The notes beneath the pieces are model-generated. The model saw only the letters and a list, made by a program, of their open reading frames with translations. It had not been told where the DNA came from and did not search any database. This document shows, in pieces, positions 18,127 to 27,554 of a stretch of 64,000 bases of DNA (position 1 is its first letter; every line of letters begins with the position of its first letter). Made by a program: the position numbers and the translations under genes. This DNA comes from Gammaproteobacteria bacterium (GTDB taxonomy: Bacteria; Pseudomonadota; Gammaproteobacteria; Steroidobacterales; Foliamicaceae). The DNA is taken from contig JAPOTY010000009.1 of the NCBI GenBank assembly GCA_026708965.1, forward strand, positions 42,951-106,950, given 5' to 3'.

Positions 18127-19499
18127 GCATCAACCGGGACGCTTCGAGCCTGGCGTTGGCGGAGGAGTTGCTGGCCGCGGGCGGGACGCCGCCGGCGGCG
18201 CGCGATCTGGCGCAGATCCGCCATCTCATTCTCGATCATCTGGGATGCTGCTACGCCGGCTCCATGCTGGCTTGGGGGCGGCGCCTGCGCCAATGGGCGG
18301 CGCCGCACGCCGGCTCGGGCTACGCGCCGCTGCTGGCATCGGACCTGCGGCTGGCGCCGGCTTTGGCCGCCTTCGTGAATGCCACCTCGGCGCACGGCAT
18401 GGAACTGGATGATACGCACGACGAATCGGTCAGCCATCCGGGCGCCGCAGTGATCGCCTCCAGCCTGGCGCTGGCTGCGCATCACGGCCTGGGCGGCGGG
18501 CATACGGCGGCGGCCATTCTCGCCGGATACGAAGCCGCAGGCCGGGTGGGCGCCGCCGCCAACGCGGCTGAAACCATAGAGCTGGGATTCCATCCCACCA
18601 GCCTGTTCGTGGGCTTCGGCGCGGCGGCGGCGGCGGCCGTGCTTTTGCGCCTCTCGCCGCGCCAGCTGGCGCGCGGCTGGGGGCTGATGCTGTCGATGGC
18701 CGGCGGCTCGATGCAGTTCAGCCAGGAGCCGGAAGGCACCACGGTCAAGCGCCTGCATGGCGGCTACGCGGCGCTGCACGGCGTGATGGCCGCCGAGCAT
18801 GCGGCGCTGGGCATCGCCGGACCGGAGCAAGCCCTGGAAGGACGCTACGGCCTGATCCATAACTTTGGAGCGAATTCCGATCCCGGGCGGCTCAACCGAC
18901 CGCATCCCGACGGCCCCGAAATCCACCGCATCAGCTACAAGCCCTATCCCTGCTGCCGGCTGTTCCACTCGACGCTGGACGCGCTGGCCGAAGTGACCGG
19001 CAACTTCAACCTCGATCCGGGCGAAATCGAGTCGATCACCGTGGGCGGCCCTGATATCCTGGTGACTCAGCACATGCTGCGGCGGCCAACTTCGGAAATG
19101 GCCGCGCAGTACAGCCTGCCGTTCACGCTTGGCGCGGCGCTGCATTACGGTCCTGGCTCCGTGGCCGGCTTCATGGGCGAGGCGCTCGCCGACCCGCGCA
19201 CGCTGGCCATCGCCGACCGCGTGGAGGCGGTGGCCGATGCGGAGATGCAGGCGGCCTTCCCCGCGCATTTCGGCAGCTGGCTGGAACTGAAAACGCGCGG
19301 CGGGCAAATCCGCCGCTCGAATGTGCTCGACAGCCTAGGCACGCCGGCCAATCCTATGAAGCGCAATGATCTGCTCGTAAAATTCGCCGACCTCACCAAC
19401 GGAGACAACAGAATTGATGCCGCGCAAACCACCGCGACCTTGGACAGGCTGCAACAGCTTGACCGGATCGAGAGCCTTATCGCGCCTTTCTGCAAGTGA
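18123..19499 (+). CDS. MmgE/PrpD family protein (second copy)
   Basis: 458 residues, ATGA-coupled to hyuB. The family features are 'HGMELDDTHDESVSHPGAAV', 'GFHPTSLFVGFGAAAAAAVL' and 'SYKPYPCCRLFHSTLDAL'. It is clearly diverged from the copy at 12641-14068. Co-translation with hyuAB argues that it acts on the same pathway, perhaps as a dehydratase, decarboxylase or isomerase on a ring-opened acid. The specific reaction cannot be predicted. Confidence 0.85.
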   Translation: MSINRDASSLALAEELLAAGGTPPAARDLAQIRHLILDHLGCCYAGSMLAWGRRLRQWAAPHAGSGYAPLLASDLRLAPALAAFVNATSAHGMELDDTHDESVSHPGAAVIASSLALAAHHGLGGGHTAAAILAGYEAAGRVGAAANAAETIELGFHPTSLFVGFGAAAAAAVLLRLSPRQLARGWGLMLSMAGGSMQFSQEPEGTTVKRLHGGYAALHGVMAAEHAALGIAGPEQALEGRYGLIHNFGANSDPGRLNRPHPDGPEIHRISYKPYPCCRLFHSTLDALAEVTGNFNLDPGEIESITVGGPDILVTQHMLRRPTSEMAAQYSLPFTLGAALHYGPGSVAGFMGEALADPRTLAIADRVEAVADAEMQAAFPAHFGSWLELKTRGGQIRRSNVLDSLGTPANPMKRNDLLVKFADLTNGDNRIDAAQTTATLDRLQQLDRIESLIAPFCK

Positions 19500-19511
19500 C
19501 CGCGCCCGGCC

Positions 19512-20219
19512 ATGAACAAGGACCGAACCACCGCCGACCCCGTGCCTGCCAAACGGCTGCGGGCCGATGTGGCCCTGTTGCTCGACACCATCGCGGCGGG
19601 CAAGGTCGCCATCGCGCCGCTGGACGTGGCGTACGCCGTGAACGCCTGCACCGAGGCGGGCATCCGAGCCATCTACGCGGCCAAGAAGCGCAGCTACGAG
19701 AAGCCCGGCGGCCTGTTCGCCAACGTCGGGATGAGCCGCGCCATCCACACGATGGAAGACTGGAAGCACGACTTGGCCGAAACCATCGTGCGCGAGGAGA
19801 ACATCCCCTTCTCCATCGTCGCGCCATTCCGCGCCCGACACGAGTTCTTCGGCCGCATGGAGCCCTTCGTGATGGAATCCTCCACCAAGGCAGGCACCAT
19901 GGACATGCTGCTCAACGCCGGCCAGTTCCACAACGAGATCGCGCGGCAGTCCTGGCAACGCGGCATGCCGGTATTCGGCTCCTCAGCCAATACCTCGCTC
20001 CAAGGATCCAAGTACCGCTACCAGGACATCGAAGCCCCGGTGCGCGAGGCGGCCAGCGTCTATTTCGATTACGGCGCATCCAGATATGCCAATCCGCAGG
20101 GATACTCCAGCACCATCATCGATTTCCGCGATTTCTCCGTGATCCGCGTGGGCGTGGTGTTCGAGCAGGTCGCCGCCGCCTTCGAAAAGCACGGCAAGGT
20201 GGAACTGCGCCTCCCCTGA
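19512..20219 (+). CDS. YrdC/Sua5-like domain protein
   Basis: 235 residues, 12 nt after the MmgE/PrpD stop. Two hallmarks of the Sua5/YciO/YrdC family are visible: 'IYAAKKRSYEKPGGLF' (the K-x-R-...-KP substrate motif) and 'GSSANTS' (SAN-S). YrdC makes threonylcarbamoyl-AMP for tRNA t6A, but many paralogues have other roles, for example carbamoyl transfer. The pathway context (hydantoinase, amidase) makes a carbamoyl-related role tempting, but it is only a guess; the strongly altered N-terminal part argues against this being the essential tRNA enzyme. Confidence 0.7.
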   Translation: MNKDRTTADPVPAKRLRADVALLLDTIAAGKVAIAPLDVAYAVNACTEAGIRAIYAAKKRSYEKPGGLFANVGMSRAIHTMEDWKHDLAETIVREENIPFSIVAPFRARHEFFGRMEPFVMESSTKAGTMDMLLNAGQFHNEIARQSWQRGMPVFGSSANTSLQGSKYRYQDIEAPVREAASVYFDYGASRYANPQGYSSTIIDFRDFSVIRVGVVFEQVAAAFEKHGKVELRLP

Positions 20220-20356
20220 ACCCTGCGGCAGGCGGCATCCGCCGCCCGATCCTCCGCCCGCTGCCGGCAAGGCCCAGGCTGAAGGACTGCAACCCTCAAA
20301 CCAAAGAGCCAAAGCAGGAAAAACACTTGGAATGGTATTATTCGCTTCGCTAAATA

Positions 20357-20373
20357 GCGGCTCAAGAAGCCGC
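20357..20373 (+). other. Short hairpin before the TonB receptor gene
   Basis: GCGGCT (20357-20362) and AGCCGC (20368-20373) pair around a 5-nt loop, 45 nt before the TonB receptor ATG. No T-run follows, so it is not a typical intrinsic terminator; it may be a leader hairpin. The rest of the 198-nt gap shows nothing else clear. Confidence 0.3.
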
Positions 20374-20417
20374 CCGTTCCTGCATTTCGCGCTTGGCGCG
20401 CACCGGGAGATTTCTTA

Positions 20418-22592
20418 ATGACCCTTTCCGTCACGCGGCGGTCGCTTGCCGCCATACCCGCTATCTTGCTGACCGGCAGCCTGTCGGCGCAGGAAAACTT
20501 CCTCGAGGAAATCATCGTTACCGCTGAAAAACGCGAAGCGTTGATACAGGACACCGCGCTGGCCATCACCGCCGTGAGCGGCGACCTGCTGGAGAGCGGC
20601 GATCTTGACGAAATCGAGGACCTCAGCCTCGATGTGCCCTCGCTGGTTTTCAGCCGCGCCGGCGGCGAAGCGCAGCTCTACATCCGCGGCGTGGGCACCA
20701 ACCTGTTCGGCATCGGCCAGGATTCATCCGTGGCCGTGCATCAGGACGGCATCTATCAGGGCCGCGCCCAAATGGGCCTGACGCAGTTCCTGGACGTGGA
20801 GCGCGTGGAGGTGCTGCGCGGGCCGCAAGGCACGCTTTACGGCCGCAACGCCACCGCCGGCGTGATCAATATCATCCACCGCGCGCCCGGCGACGAACCC
20901 GAAGGCTATCTGAACCTCAAGCTCGGCAACTTCAACCGCTACGACGGCGAGTTCGCCTACGGCGGCCCGATCGGAGACGGCGCGGGCTTCCGCATCGCGG
21001 CCCGCTACGGCTCCGACGGCGGTTTCACCGAGGACCTCGATCCCAGAGGCGGCGACGAAGTGGATGGCGGCGAAACCATGGCGGCGCGGGGCACGCTCAC
21101 CTTTGCGCTTTCGGACGCGATCAGTGCAAAGATCATCGGCGATTACACCGATTTCGACGGCGACAACCGCACTGTCCGCCCCCGCGGCAACCTGCATCGC
21201 TCGGCGGCGGAAGGCGCCTTGCCGCTGCCGGACTTCGACCAGACCCGCAACGAGGTGGACAGCTTCCAGAAATGGACCATCTCCGGCATTGCCGCGGAGG
21301 TGACCGCGGACCTAGGCGGCGGGCTGACGCTCACTTCGATCACCGGCTACCGCCAATTCGAGGACAGCTTCCGTTTCAATACCGACGGCACCGAGGTGTT
21401 CGTGACCCAAACCCATTACGAGCGCGATACCGACCAGCTTTCCGAGGAAATCCGCCTGGCCTGCGCCTGCGAGACGTACGAATGGATCGCGGGTCTCTAC
21501 TACTTCAGCGAAGACAAGGAGGAAGCGCTCGGCCTGCCGGCGCTTAATTTCGGCGGCGCTTTCAATATCTTCGCCACCAACAAGACCGATGCCTGGGCCG
21601 GCTTCGGCGAGCTGACTTGGCATTTCAACGATCGCCTCGACGGCATCGCGGGGCTGCGCTACAGCAGCGAGGAGAAGGACGACTGGAATCTCCGCGGGCT
21701 CACCGGCGGCAACTTCGACGGCCTGTTCGGCGACAGCGATCCGCGCGCTTTCACCTTCGGCTTCCCGCCGCGCATGACCGTTGACGACTGGAACGCCCTC
21801 ACGCCCAAGCTGGGGATCAAGTACGACTATAGCGACAACGTGATGGTGTACGGCACGCTCACGCGCGGGTTCAAATCCGGCGGCACCAACTCCCTAAGCG
21901 GCGACCCGGCCTTTGATCCGGAATACCTCTGGAGCCTTGAGCTGGGCAGCAAATCGACGCTGGCCGACGGGCGCGCCACCGCCAACGCGGCATTGTTCTA
22001 TTACGACTACACCGACCTGCAGGTATCGACCTTCACCGAGGGCACGGTGAGCGTGGCCAACGCGGCCGAAGCCACTGTTGTGGGTTTGGAAGTGGATGTT
22101 TCCGCAGCGCTGTCCGATCAGTTCACTTGGACCGTGTCGGGCATGGCGCTCAATGCCGAATACGACGAGTTCATCACGCGATACGGCGGCGCAACCGGCA
22201 CTGTGATGGACGTGGCGGGCAACAACCTGGTGAATGCCCCCGAACTCTCACTCACCTCGACGCTGAACTTCAACGCGGATGTCGGCCCCGGGGAATTTTC
22301 GGCCATGGCCCAGATCGCCTACCGCTCCACCGTGCATCACAGCCAGTTCAACGAGGCGGAAGTGGGCCAAGGCAGCCTGATGCTGGCCAATATCCGCGCC
22401 GGCATCACCTTCCTCAACGGCGTGGAGGTGGCGTTCGTGGCGCGCAACCTGCTGGGCCGCGAGTACTATCAAAACTCCGTGCGCTTCACCTCGCTGAACG
22501 ACCGCGGCAAGGACCCCGCAGGCATCGGCGCGGCGCTGGGCTACCCCGGCGAGGGACGCTCAATGGCGCTGCAGCTGCACTGGGGTTTTTGA
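20418..22592 (+). CDS. TonB-dependent outer-membrane receptor
   Basis: 724 residues. A signal peptide (cleavage near 'LSA-QEN', residue 25) is followed by a TonB box-like 'EEIIVTAEKRE', the plug domain ('IRGVGTN', 'VEVLRGPQGTLYGRNATAGVIN') and a beta-barrel ending in the terminal aromatic 'LHWGF'. It imports a substrate across the outer membrane using TonB energy. The plug and barrel style is that of the IroN/FecA-like 'TonB receptor' group common in Sphingomonas and marine gammaproteobacteria. Its location between the hyu cluster and an MFS transporter suggests uptake of an organic substrate, not iron, but no direct evidence is seen. Confidence 0.9.
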   Translation: MTLSVTRRSLAAIPAILLTGSLSAQENFLEEIIVTAEKREALIQDTALAITAVSGDLLESGDLDEIEDLSLDVPSLVFSRAGGEAQLYIRGVGTNLFGIGQDSSVAVHQDGIYQGRAQMGLTQFLDVERVEVLRGPQGTLYGRNATAGVINIIHRAPGDEPEGYLNLKLGNFNRYDGEFAYGGPIGDGAGFRIAARYGSDGGFTEDLDPRGGDEVDGGETMAARGTLTFALSDAISAKIIGDYTDFDGDNRTVRPRGNLHRSAAEGALPLPDFDQTRNEVDSFQKWTISGIAAEVTADLGGGLTLTSITGYRQFEDSFRFNTDGTEVFVTQTHYERDTDQLSEEIRLACACETYEWIAGLYYFSEDKEEALGLPALNFGGAFNIFATNKTDAWAGFGELTWHFNDRLDGIAGLRYSSEEKDDWNLRGLTGGNFDGLFGDSDPRAFTFGFPPRMTVDDWNALTPKLGIKYDYSDNVMVYGTLTRGFKSGGTNSLSGDPAFDPEYLWSLELGSKSTLADGRATANAALFYYDYTDLQVSTFTEGTVSVANAAEATVVGLEVDVSAALSDQFTWTVSGMALNAEYDEFITRYGGATGTVMDVAGNNLVNAPELSLTSTLNFNADVGPGEFSAMAQIAYRSTVHHSQFNEAEVGQGSLMLANIRAGITFLNGVEVAFVARNLLGREYYQNSVRFTSLNDRGKDPAGIGAALGYPGEGRSMALQLHWGF

Positions 22593-22697
22593 ACGCAGCA
22601 AAGGCATCCTTGCCTGCCCCCAACTGCCCTCAAATCGAAGATTGGCTTGCTGCGGAATGAGTGCGGGATGCCCCTGTCCCCGCGCTGCCCGGCCTGA

Positions 22698-24014
22698 ATG
22701 AGCGCCAAACCTCCCGGCGGCTGGCGAAGCTGGTACGTGGTAGGCGTTCTCTCGGTCGCCTACATCTGCTCATTCATCGACCGCTCGGTTCTGGGCCTGA
22801 TGGTGGGCCCCATCAAGGAAGACCTGGGCATCAGCGATACCCAGTTCAGCCTGCTGCATGGCTTTGCTTTCGCGATCTTCTACACGCTGCTGGGCATACC
22901 CATCGCCTGGCTGGCCGACCGCGCCAGCCGGCGCAATATCATTGCGGCGGGAATCGCCGTTTGGAGCTTGATGACCGCGCTGTGCGGGCTGGCGCGCACC
23001 TTTGGCGCCATGTTCCTGGCGCGCGTGGGCGTGGGGGTTGGCGAGGCAGCGTTGTCGCCGGCCGCCTACTCGATGATCGCCGATCTGTTCCCGCGCGAGA
23101 AACTGGGCCGCGCGCTGGGCGTTTACTCCTCGGGCGTGTTCATAGGCATCGGCCTGAGCTTCATTATTTCGGCCCTCCTGATCGGCGCGCTGGAAACCAT
23201 GACTCTGCCGGTGGTGGGCGAGCTCACGCCCTGGCGGCTGACGCTGATCCTGGTGGGCGCGCCGGGACTCGCGATCGCGGCGCTATGCTTCACTTTCCGC
23301 GAGCCGCGCCGACTGGGGACGAAAGCCGGCGGTGTTCCATTGCGCGAGGCGAGCCGGTTCTTCGGACGAAACGCCAAGCTCTACCTTCTGCATTTCGCCG
23401 CTTTCTCTATGCTGACGCTGTTATTCAACGCGCAATTGACTTGGCTGGCCGAGTACCTGATCCGCATCCACGGCATGGAGCGCGGCGCCGTGGGCCCCTA
23501 CCTGGGCCTGATCGTTACTTTCTTCGGCGGCGGCGGCATCATCTGCGGCGGTTTGCACTCCGACTATCTCAAGCGCCGAGGCGACAACGGCGGCGCGATT
23601 CGCGCCGCGCTGCTGGGCGCTGTCCTGCTGCTGCCTTTCGCCGCCACGATCACGCTGATGCCCGGGGCCGGGCTGTCGCTGGCGCTTGCCGCGCCGCTGC
23701 TGTTCTTCTCGAGCTGGGTGTTTTCGCCTGCCACAACCGCACTGCAGCTTTTTTCCCCTCCCAGCATGCGCGCCCAATTCTCGGCCATATACCTGTTTGT
23801 GGTGAATCTCACCGGCATCGGCTTCGGCGGCACTGCCGTGGCCTTGATCACCGACTATGTGTTCCGCGATGACAACATGCTGCATTACTCCATGGCCATC
23901 GCCTCGACCTTGAGCGGAACCCTAGGCATCGTGCTGCTGTGGCTGCTGCTGTCGATCTACCGCCGGGCCATGAACGAGACCGAGCGCAAACTCGCAGCCC
24001 CGGCCAGGTCGTGA
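22698..24014 (+). CDS. MFS transporter (spinster-like)
   Basis: 438 residues with about 12 hydrophobic segments. The N-terminal 'FIDRSVLGLMVGPIKEDLGISDTQFSLLHGFAFA' and 'PIAWLADRASRRNIIA' (the loop 2-3 motif) are typical of the spinster-like MFS group common beside TonB receptors in proteobacteria. It probably carries an organic acid or similar small molecule across the inner membrane. It is GTGA-coupled to the VOC gene and follows the TonB receptor, so outer- and inner-membrane transport are probably co-expressed. Confidence 0.85.
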   Translation: MSAKPPGGWRSWYVVGVLSVAYICSFIDRSVLGLMVGPIKEDLGISDTQFSLLHGFAFAIFYTLLGIPIAWLADRASRRNIIAAGIAVWSLMTALCGLARTFGAMFLARVGVGVGEAALSPAAYSMIADLFPREKLGRALGVYSSGVFIGIGLSFIISALLIGALETMTLPVVGELTPWRLTLILVGAPGLAIAALCFTFREPRRLGTKAGGVPLREASRFFGRNAKLYLLHFAAFSMLTLLFNAQLTWLAEYLIRIHGMERGAVGPYLGLIVTFFGGGGIICGGLHSDYLKRRGDNGGAIRAALLGAVLLLPFAATITLMPGAGLSLALAAPLLFFSSWVFSPATTALQLFSPPSMRAQFSAIYLFVVNLTGIGFGGTAVALITDYVFRDDNMLHYSMAIASTLSGTLGIVLLWLLLSIYRRAMNETERKLAAPARS

Positions 24015-24787
24015 GCCGTCTGGCGCTGGACATCGATCACGTGGGTCTGGTGGGCCCGGACATCCACGCCACCGTTGCCGCATTCCGCAAGCTGGGTTTC
24101 CGAGTGACGGAGCCGGTGGAGCTGATGGGCACGGCGCCCGACGGCAGCGAGCAAAGCCTGGGCCAGCAAAGCGCGCACTTCGTGTTCGGGACCACTTACG
24201 TGGAGCTGAGCGAAGTCATCCGCCCCGGACCTGGGCACCATCTGGCCGCCTGGCTGGGCAGCGGGCACGCCTTGCGCATTCTGATCCTGCGCGCCGACAA
24301 TATCGAGGCGGTTCGCGAACATGCGGCACGGGCCAAACAGAGCCCCTCGCCGGTGGGCGAGGCCAGCCGCATCCTTCACTACGCCGGAGGCGCTGCGGCA
24401 CGCTTCCGCTGGCTGGCGCTGCCGGCGGAATGCTTCCCGGAAGCTCTGTGCGGCTACGTGCAGCACCTCACCCCCGAACTCGTGTTCTGGCCGCCCATGA
24501 ACAACCATCCCAACGGCGCGGCGGAACTGACCGGCCTGACCCTGCGCGCGCCCGATGCGGAAGACGCCGAACGCCGCTTTGGCTTGCTGGAACGCCCCGA
24601 TGCGCCTGGGCTTCTCGATATCCGCCCGGCCCAGGACGGCCGCCGCGGCTTCACCGGACTGCATTTGCGCACCCGCAGCCTGGAACAGACCGCCAAGGCC
24701 CTGAACGAAGCCGCCCAATCCTTCGAACGCACAACCGGCAGCATCCGTGTTCAAGCCCCCGGCATCCATCTGATCTTCTCTGAATAA
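24011..24787 (+). CDS. VOC (glyoxalase-like) family protein
   Basis: 258 residues from a GTG at 24011 that overlaps the MFS stop. The N-terminus 'ALDIDHVGLVGPDIHATVAAFRKLGF' and a later 'HFVFGTTYVELSEV' with 'HYAGGAAARF' and 'LVFWPPMNNHPNGA' mark a Glyoxalase_3-like VOC protein with two half-domains. The family includes metal-dependent dioxygenases, isomerases and lyases. Two N-terminal His/Glu-type ligands are plausible, but the metal site is not certain. Translational coupling to the transporter suggests action on the imported compound. Confidence 0.75.
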   Translation: MSRLALDIDHVGLVGPDIHATVAAFRKLGFRVTEPVELMGTAPDGSEQSLGQQSAHFVFGTTYVELSEVIRPGPGHHLAAWLGSGHALRILILRADNIEAVREHAARAKQSPSPVGEASRILHYAGGAAARFRWLALPAECFPEALCGYVQHLTPELVFWPPMNNHPNGAAELTGLTLRAPDAEDAERRFGLLERPDAPGLLDIRPAQDGRRGFTGLHLRTRSLEQTAKALNEAAQSFERTTGSIRVQAPGIHLIFSE

Positions 24788-24837
24788 CGCTAGGAAAGAG
24801 GATTTCCGGCCCTCATTGATCCCTCGCGGAGGGCAGG

Positions 24838-26082
24838 ATGACCTCCCTTTACCGGTTAGGCTATGCGCCAATGCAAACAGAGCTCACCGTCGCGCAGGCC
24901 GAAAGGCTGATCCTGAAAACCGTCCCGGTTTGGGCGGGCGAGCGAGCCCCGCTGCCCTCCGCCGCCGGACGCGTATTGCGCGAGAGCATCCGCGCCGAAC
25001 GCGACCTGCCGCCCTACAACCGCGCCACCATGGACGGCATCGCGCTGCGCTGGAAAAGCTGGCAGTCGGGCCGGCGGGCGTTCCCGCTCGAGGGCACGCA
25101 AAGCGCCGGCCAAGCCGCAGCGACGCTTATGGATCCGCACGCGGCTTGGCGCATAGCCACGGGGGCGCCCATTCCGAACGGGGCCGATGCTGTCGTTCCG
25201 GTCGAATATATGCGCGATGCCGGCAAAGGCGTGGAAATCGATAGCGGCTACCGCCCAAAGCGCGGCCAGTTCATCCATAAGAGAGGCTCCGACCGCCGCG
25301 CCGGCGCGCTGTTGCTGAAGGCAGGGCAGCGGATCGGCGGCGTGGAAATGGCGCTGCTAAGCGCCAACGGCGTGGCGAATCCGCGGGTTGCGCGCGCCCC
25401 CCGGATCGCGCTGATTTCCACCGGCAACGAACTGGTGGGGCTGGGGGGCCGTCCCCAACCCTGGCAGATTCGCTCCAGCAACGGCCCTGCCATGACCGCC
25501 CTGCTCAGCCGCCACGGCTACGCCGGCATCCGCGCCCTGCACGCGCCCGACGATCCCGGCGTGCTCGCGGATCGAATCGATTACGCGCTCTCCCAAAGCG
25601 ATGTGCTGATCCTAAGCGGCGGCGTTTCCAAAGGCGCGAAAGACTACGTCCCGGGCGTGCTGGCTGAACTGGGCGTAGCGCCCGTCCTCCACCGCGTGCG
25701 GCAACGACCCGGTTTCCCGTTGTGGTTCGGCATGCGCGGCGGCATCCCTGTGTTCGGGCTTCCCGGCAACCCTGTTTCCAGCCTCGTATGCCTGCGCCGC
25801 TACGTCATCCCCGCGCTCGACAAGGCGCAGGGCGCTCGCCGGGCCTATCCCGAAACCGCCGTCCTGGCCGAAGCTGTGATGTTCAAGCCGAGGCTCACCT
25901 GGTTCCTTCCGGTACGCCTGGCGGCCAACAAAACCGGACGGCTTATCGCCCACCCCCGGCAAACCAATACCTCTGGCGACTTCGCGTCGCTCGCGCGGAC
26001 CGACGGTTTCGCCCAGCTGCGCGCCAATCGCAGCCGCTTCCCGATCGGCTGCGCCGCGCGCGTTTTCCGCTGGAACGGTTAG
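24838..26082 (+). CDS. moeA: Molybdopterin molybdenumtransferase
   Basis: 414 residues; GGAGGG lies 4 nt before the ATG at 24838, and an internal ATG at 24871 is an alternative. Family motifs seen are 'LPPYNRATMDGIAL', 'IATGAPIPNGADAVVPVE', 'ALISTGNEL', 'SGGVSKGAKDYV' and 'PVFGLPGNPVSSLV'. MoeA inserts molybdate into adenylylated molybdopterin, the last step of cofactor synthesis. It is needed for the CoxL-type enzyme encoded 15 kb upstream, and moaB lies 1.5 kb downstream. Confidence 0.93.
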   Translation: MTSLYRLGYAPMQTELTVAQAERLILKTVPVWAGERAPLPSAAGRVLRESIRAERDLPPYNRATMDGIALRWKSWQSGRRAFPLEGTQSAGQAAATLMDPHAAWRIATGAPIPNGADAVVPVEYMRDAGKGVEIDSGYRPKRGQFIHKRGSDRRAGALLLKAGQRIGGVEMALLSANGVANPRVARAPRIALISTGNELVGLGGRPQPWQIRSSNGPAMTALLSRHGYAGIRALHAPDDPGVLADRIDYALSQSDVLILSGGVSKGAKDYVPGVLAELGVAPVLHRVRQRPGFPLWFGMRGGIPVFGLPGNPVSSLVCLRRYVIPALDKAQGARRAYPETAVLAEAVMFKPRLTWFLPVRLAANKTGRLIAHPRQTNTSGDFASLARTDGFAQLRANRSRFPIGCAARVFRWNG

Positions 26083-26117
26083 CCCGAAAGCCTGCGCGCG
26101 GAATGGATGGCGCACTC

Positions 26118-27452
26118 CTACGAAAGGGAGTCGAGAACGCGGGCGAGTTTTTCCACCAGCTCGGCAATATGCGATTCCTCAGCGATCAGGGCGGGGCATA
26201 CGGCGATAGTGTCGCCGGTGGTGCGCACCAGCAGGTTGTTGTCGAAGCAATGCCGGAAAGCCTCCTGCGCGCGGGCCGTGGGCTTATTCGGCAGCGGCTC
26301 CAATTCCACCGCGCCCAGCATCCCGAAATCGCGGATATCGATCACGTAGGGCTTGCCTCTCAGCGCCTGCAGCGCGTCGCCCAGCAGCTTGCCTGTTTCC
26401 TTCCCGCGCTCGAAGAGCCCTTGGTCCTGATACACGTCCAGCGCAGCATGCGCGGCCGCCACCGCCAGCGGATGGCCCGAATAAGTGTAGCCATGCGCAA
26501 ACTCGATGAGCTGCTCGGGGCCCTGCATGAAATCGTCGTAGATATCGCGGCGCGCCAGCACCGCGCCCATCGGCACGGAGCCGCTGGTCAGGCCCTTGGC
26601 CAGCGTGATGATATCGGGCGTCACGCCGAAGGTCTGCGAAGCGAACGCCTCGCCCGTGCGTCCGAAGCCCGTGATGACCTCGTCGAAGATCAGCAGCAGC
26701 CCGTGCTGATTGCAGATCTCTCGAATCCGTTCCAGATAGCCCTTGGGCGGGACTAGAACGCCGCCCGAACAGGCGATCGGCTCAATGATCACCGCGGCGA
26801 TGGTCGAGGCGTCATGCAGCGCCACGATCTCCTCCAGCTCGTCGGCCAGATGGGCGCCCCAATCCGGCTGTCCGCGGCTGAATGCCTGGCGCTCAAGGTT
26901 CTGCGTGTGCCCCAGGTGGTCCACGCCCGCCAGCAGCGACCCGAACAGCTTGCGGTTCGACGAGATGCCGCCCACCGAAATGCCGCCAAAGCCCACGCCG
27001 TGGTAGCCTTTCCGGCGCCCGATCAACCGCACCCGGTGGCCCTCGCCGCGCAAGCGGTGCCAAGCAAGCGCGATCTTAAGCGCCGTATCGACCGATTCCG
27101 AACCGGAATTGGTGAAAAACACGCTCGACAGGCCCTCCGGCGCGATTCCGGCCAGCCGGTTGGCCAGCGCGAAAGTGCGCGGATAGCCCATCTGGAACGC
27201 GGTGTAGTAATCCAGCTTCCCGGCCTGCTCCTGGATCGCGGCCACGATATGCGGATGGCAGTGCCCGGCGGCGCAGCACCAGAGCCCCGAAACGCCATCG
27301 AGCATCTGCTCGCCCTCGTGGGTCGTGTAGTGCATGCCCTGGGCATCCACCACGAAACGCGGATCGCGCTTGAACTGCCGGTTGGCCGTGAACGGCATCC
27401 AGTAGGCCTGCAAATCCGGCAGATCGGCCATCGCATTGTTACTCGTATCCAT
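26118..27452 (-). CDS. Omega-amino acid--pyruvate aminotransferase (class III PLP)
   Basis: 444 residues. The N-terminal 'YWMPFTANRQFKRDPR' and 'GLWCCAAGHCHPHIV' and the later 'FTNSGSESVDTALKIA' are very close to beta-alanine:pyruvate (omega-APT) aminotransferases. The PLP site shows 'LIFDEVITGFGRTG' (cofactor-binding Asp) and 'ITLAKGLTSG' (Schiff-base Lys). It transfers the amino group of beta-alanine or other omega-amino acids to pyruvate. Beta-alanine is a product of dihydropyrimidine breakdown, which makes a link with the nearby hydantoinase and amidase genes conceivable. It is convergent with moeA. Confidence 0.88.
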   Translation of the reverse strand: MDTSNNAMADLPDLQAYWMPFTANRQFKRDPRFVVDAQGMHYTTHEGEQMLDGVSGLWCCAAGHCHPHIVAAIQEQAGKLDYYTAFQMGYPRTFALANRLAGIAPEGLSSVFFTNSGSESVDTALKIALAWHRLRGEGHRVRLIGRRKGYHGVGFGGISVGGISSNRKLFGSLLAGVDHLGHTQNLERQAFSRGQPDWGAHLADELEEIVALHDASTIAAVIIEPIACSGGVLVPPKGYLERIREICNQHGLLLIFDEVITGFGRTGEAFASQTFGVTPDIITLAKGLTSGSVPMGAVLARRDIYDDFMQGPEQLIEFAHGYTYSGHPLAVAAAHAALDVYQDQGLFERGKETGKLLGDALQALRGKPYVIDIRDFGMLGAVELEPLPNKPTARAQEAFRHCFDNNLLVRTTGDTIAVCPALIAEESHIAELVEKLARVLDSLS

Positions 27453-27456
27453 AGCT

Positions 27457-27469
27457 TGGTAGCCTACCA
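27457..27469 (-). promoter_or_regulatory. Short palindrome just upstream of the aminotransferase
   Basis: TGGTAG (27457-27462) and CTACCA (27464-27469) form a 6-bp inverted repeat with a 1-nt centre, five bases upstream of the leftward start codon. It could be an operator or part of the ribosome-binding region. No regulator gene is adjacent. Confidence 0.3.
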
Positions 27470-27554
27470 GCCTTGATCGATAAAATGCGAGCGTAAAGCC
27501 CCGTCATTACGGGATCCGGTATCGTAGAATCATTTCGTTAAGGAGAGCGCAAGC

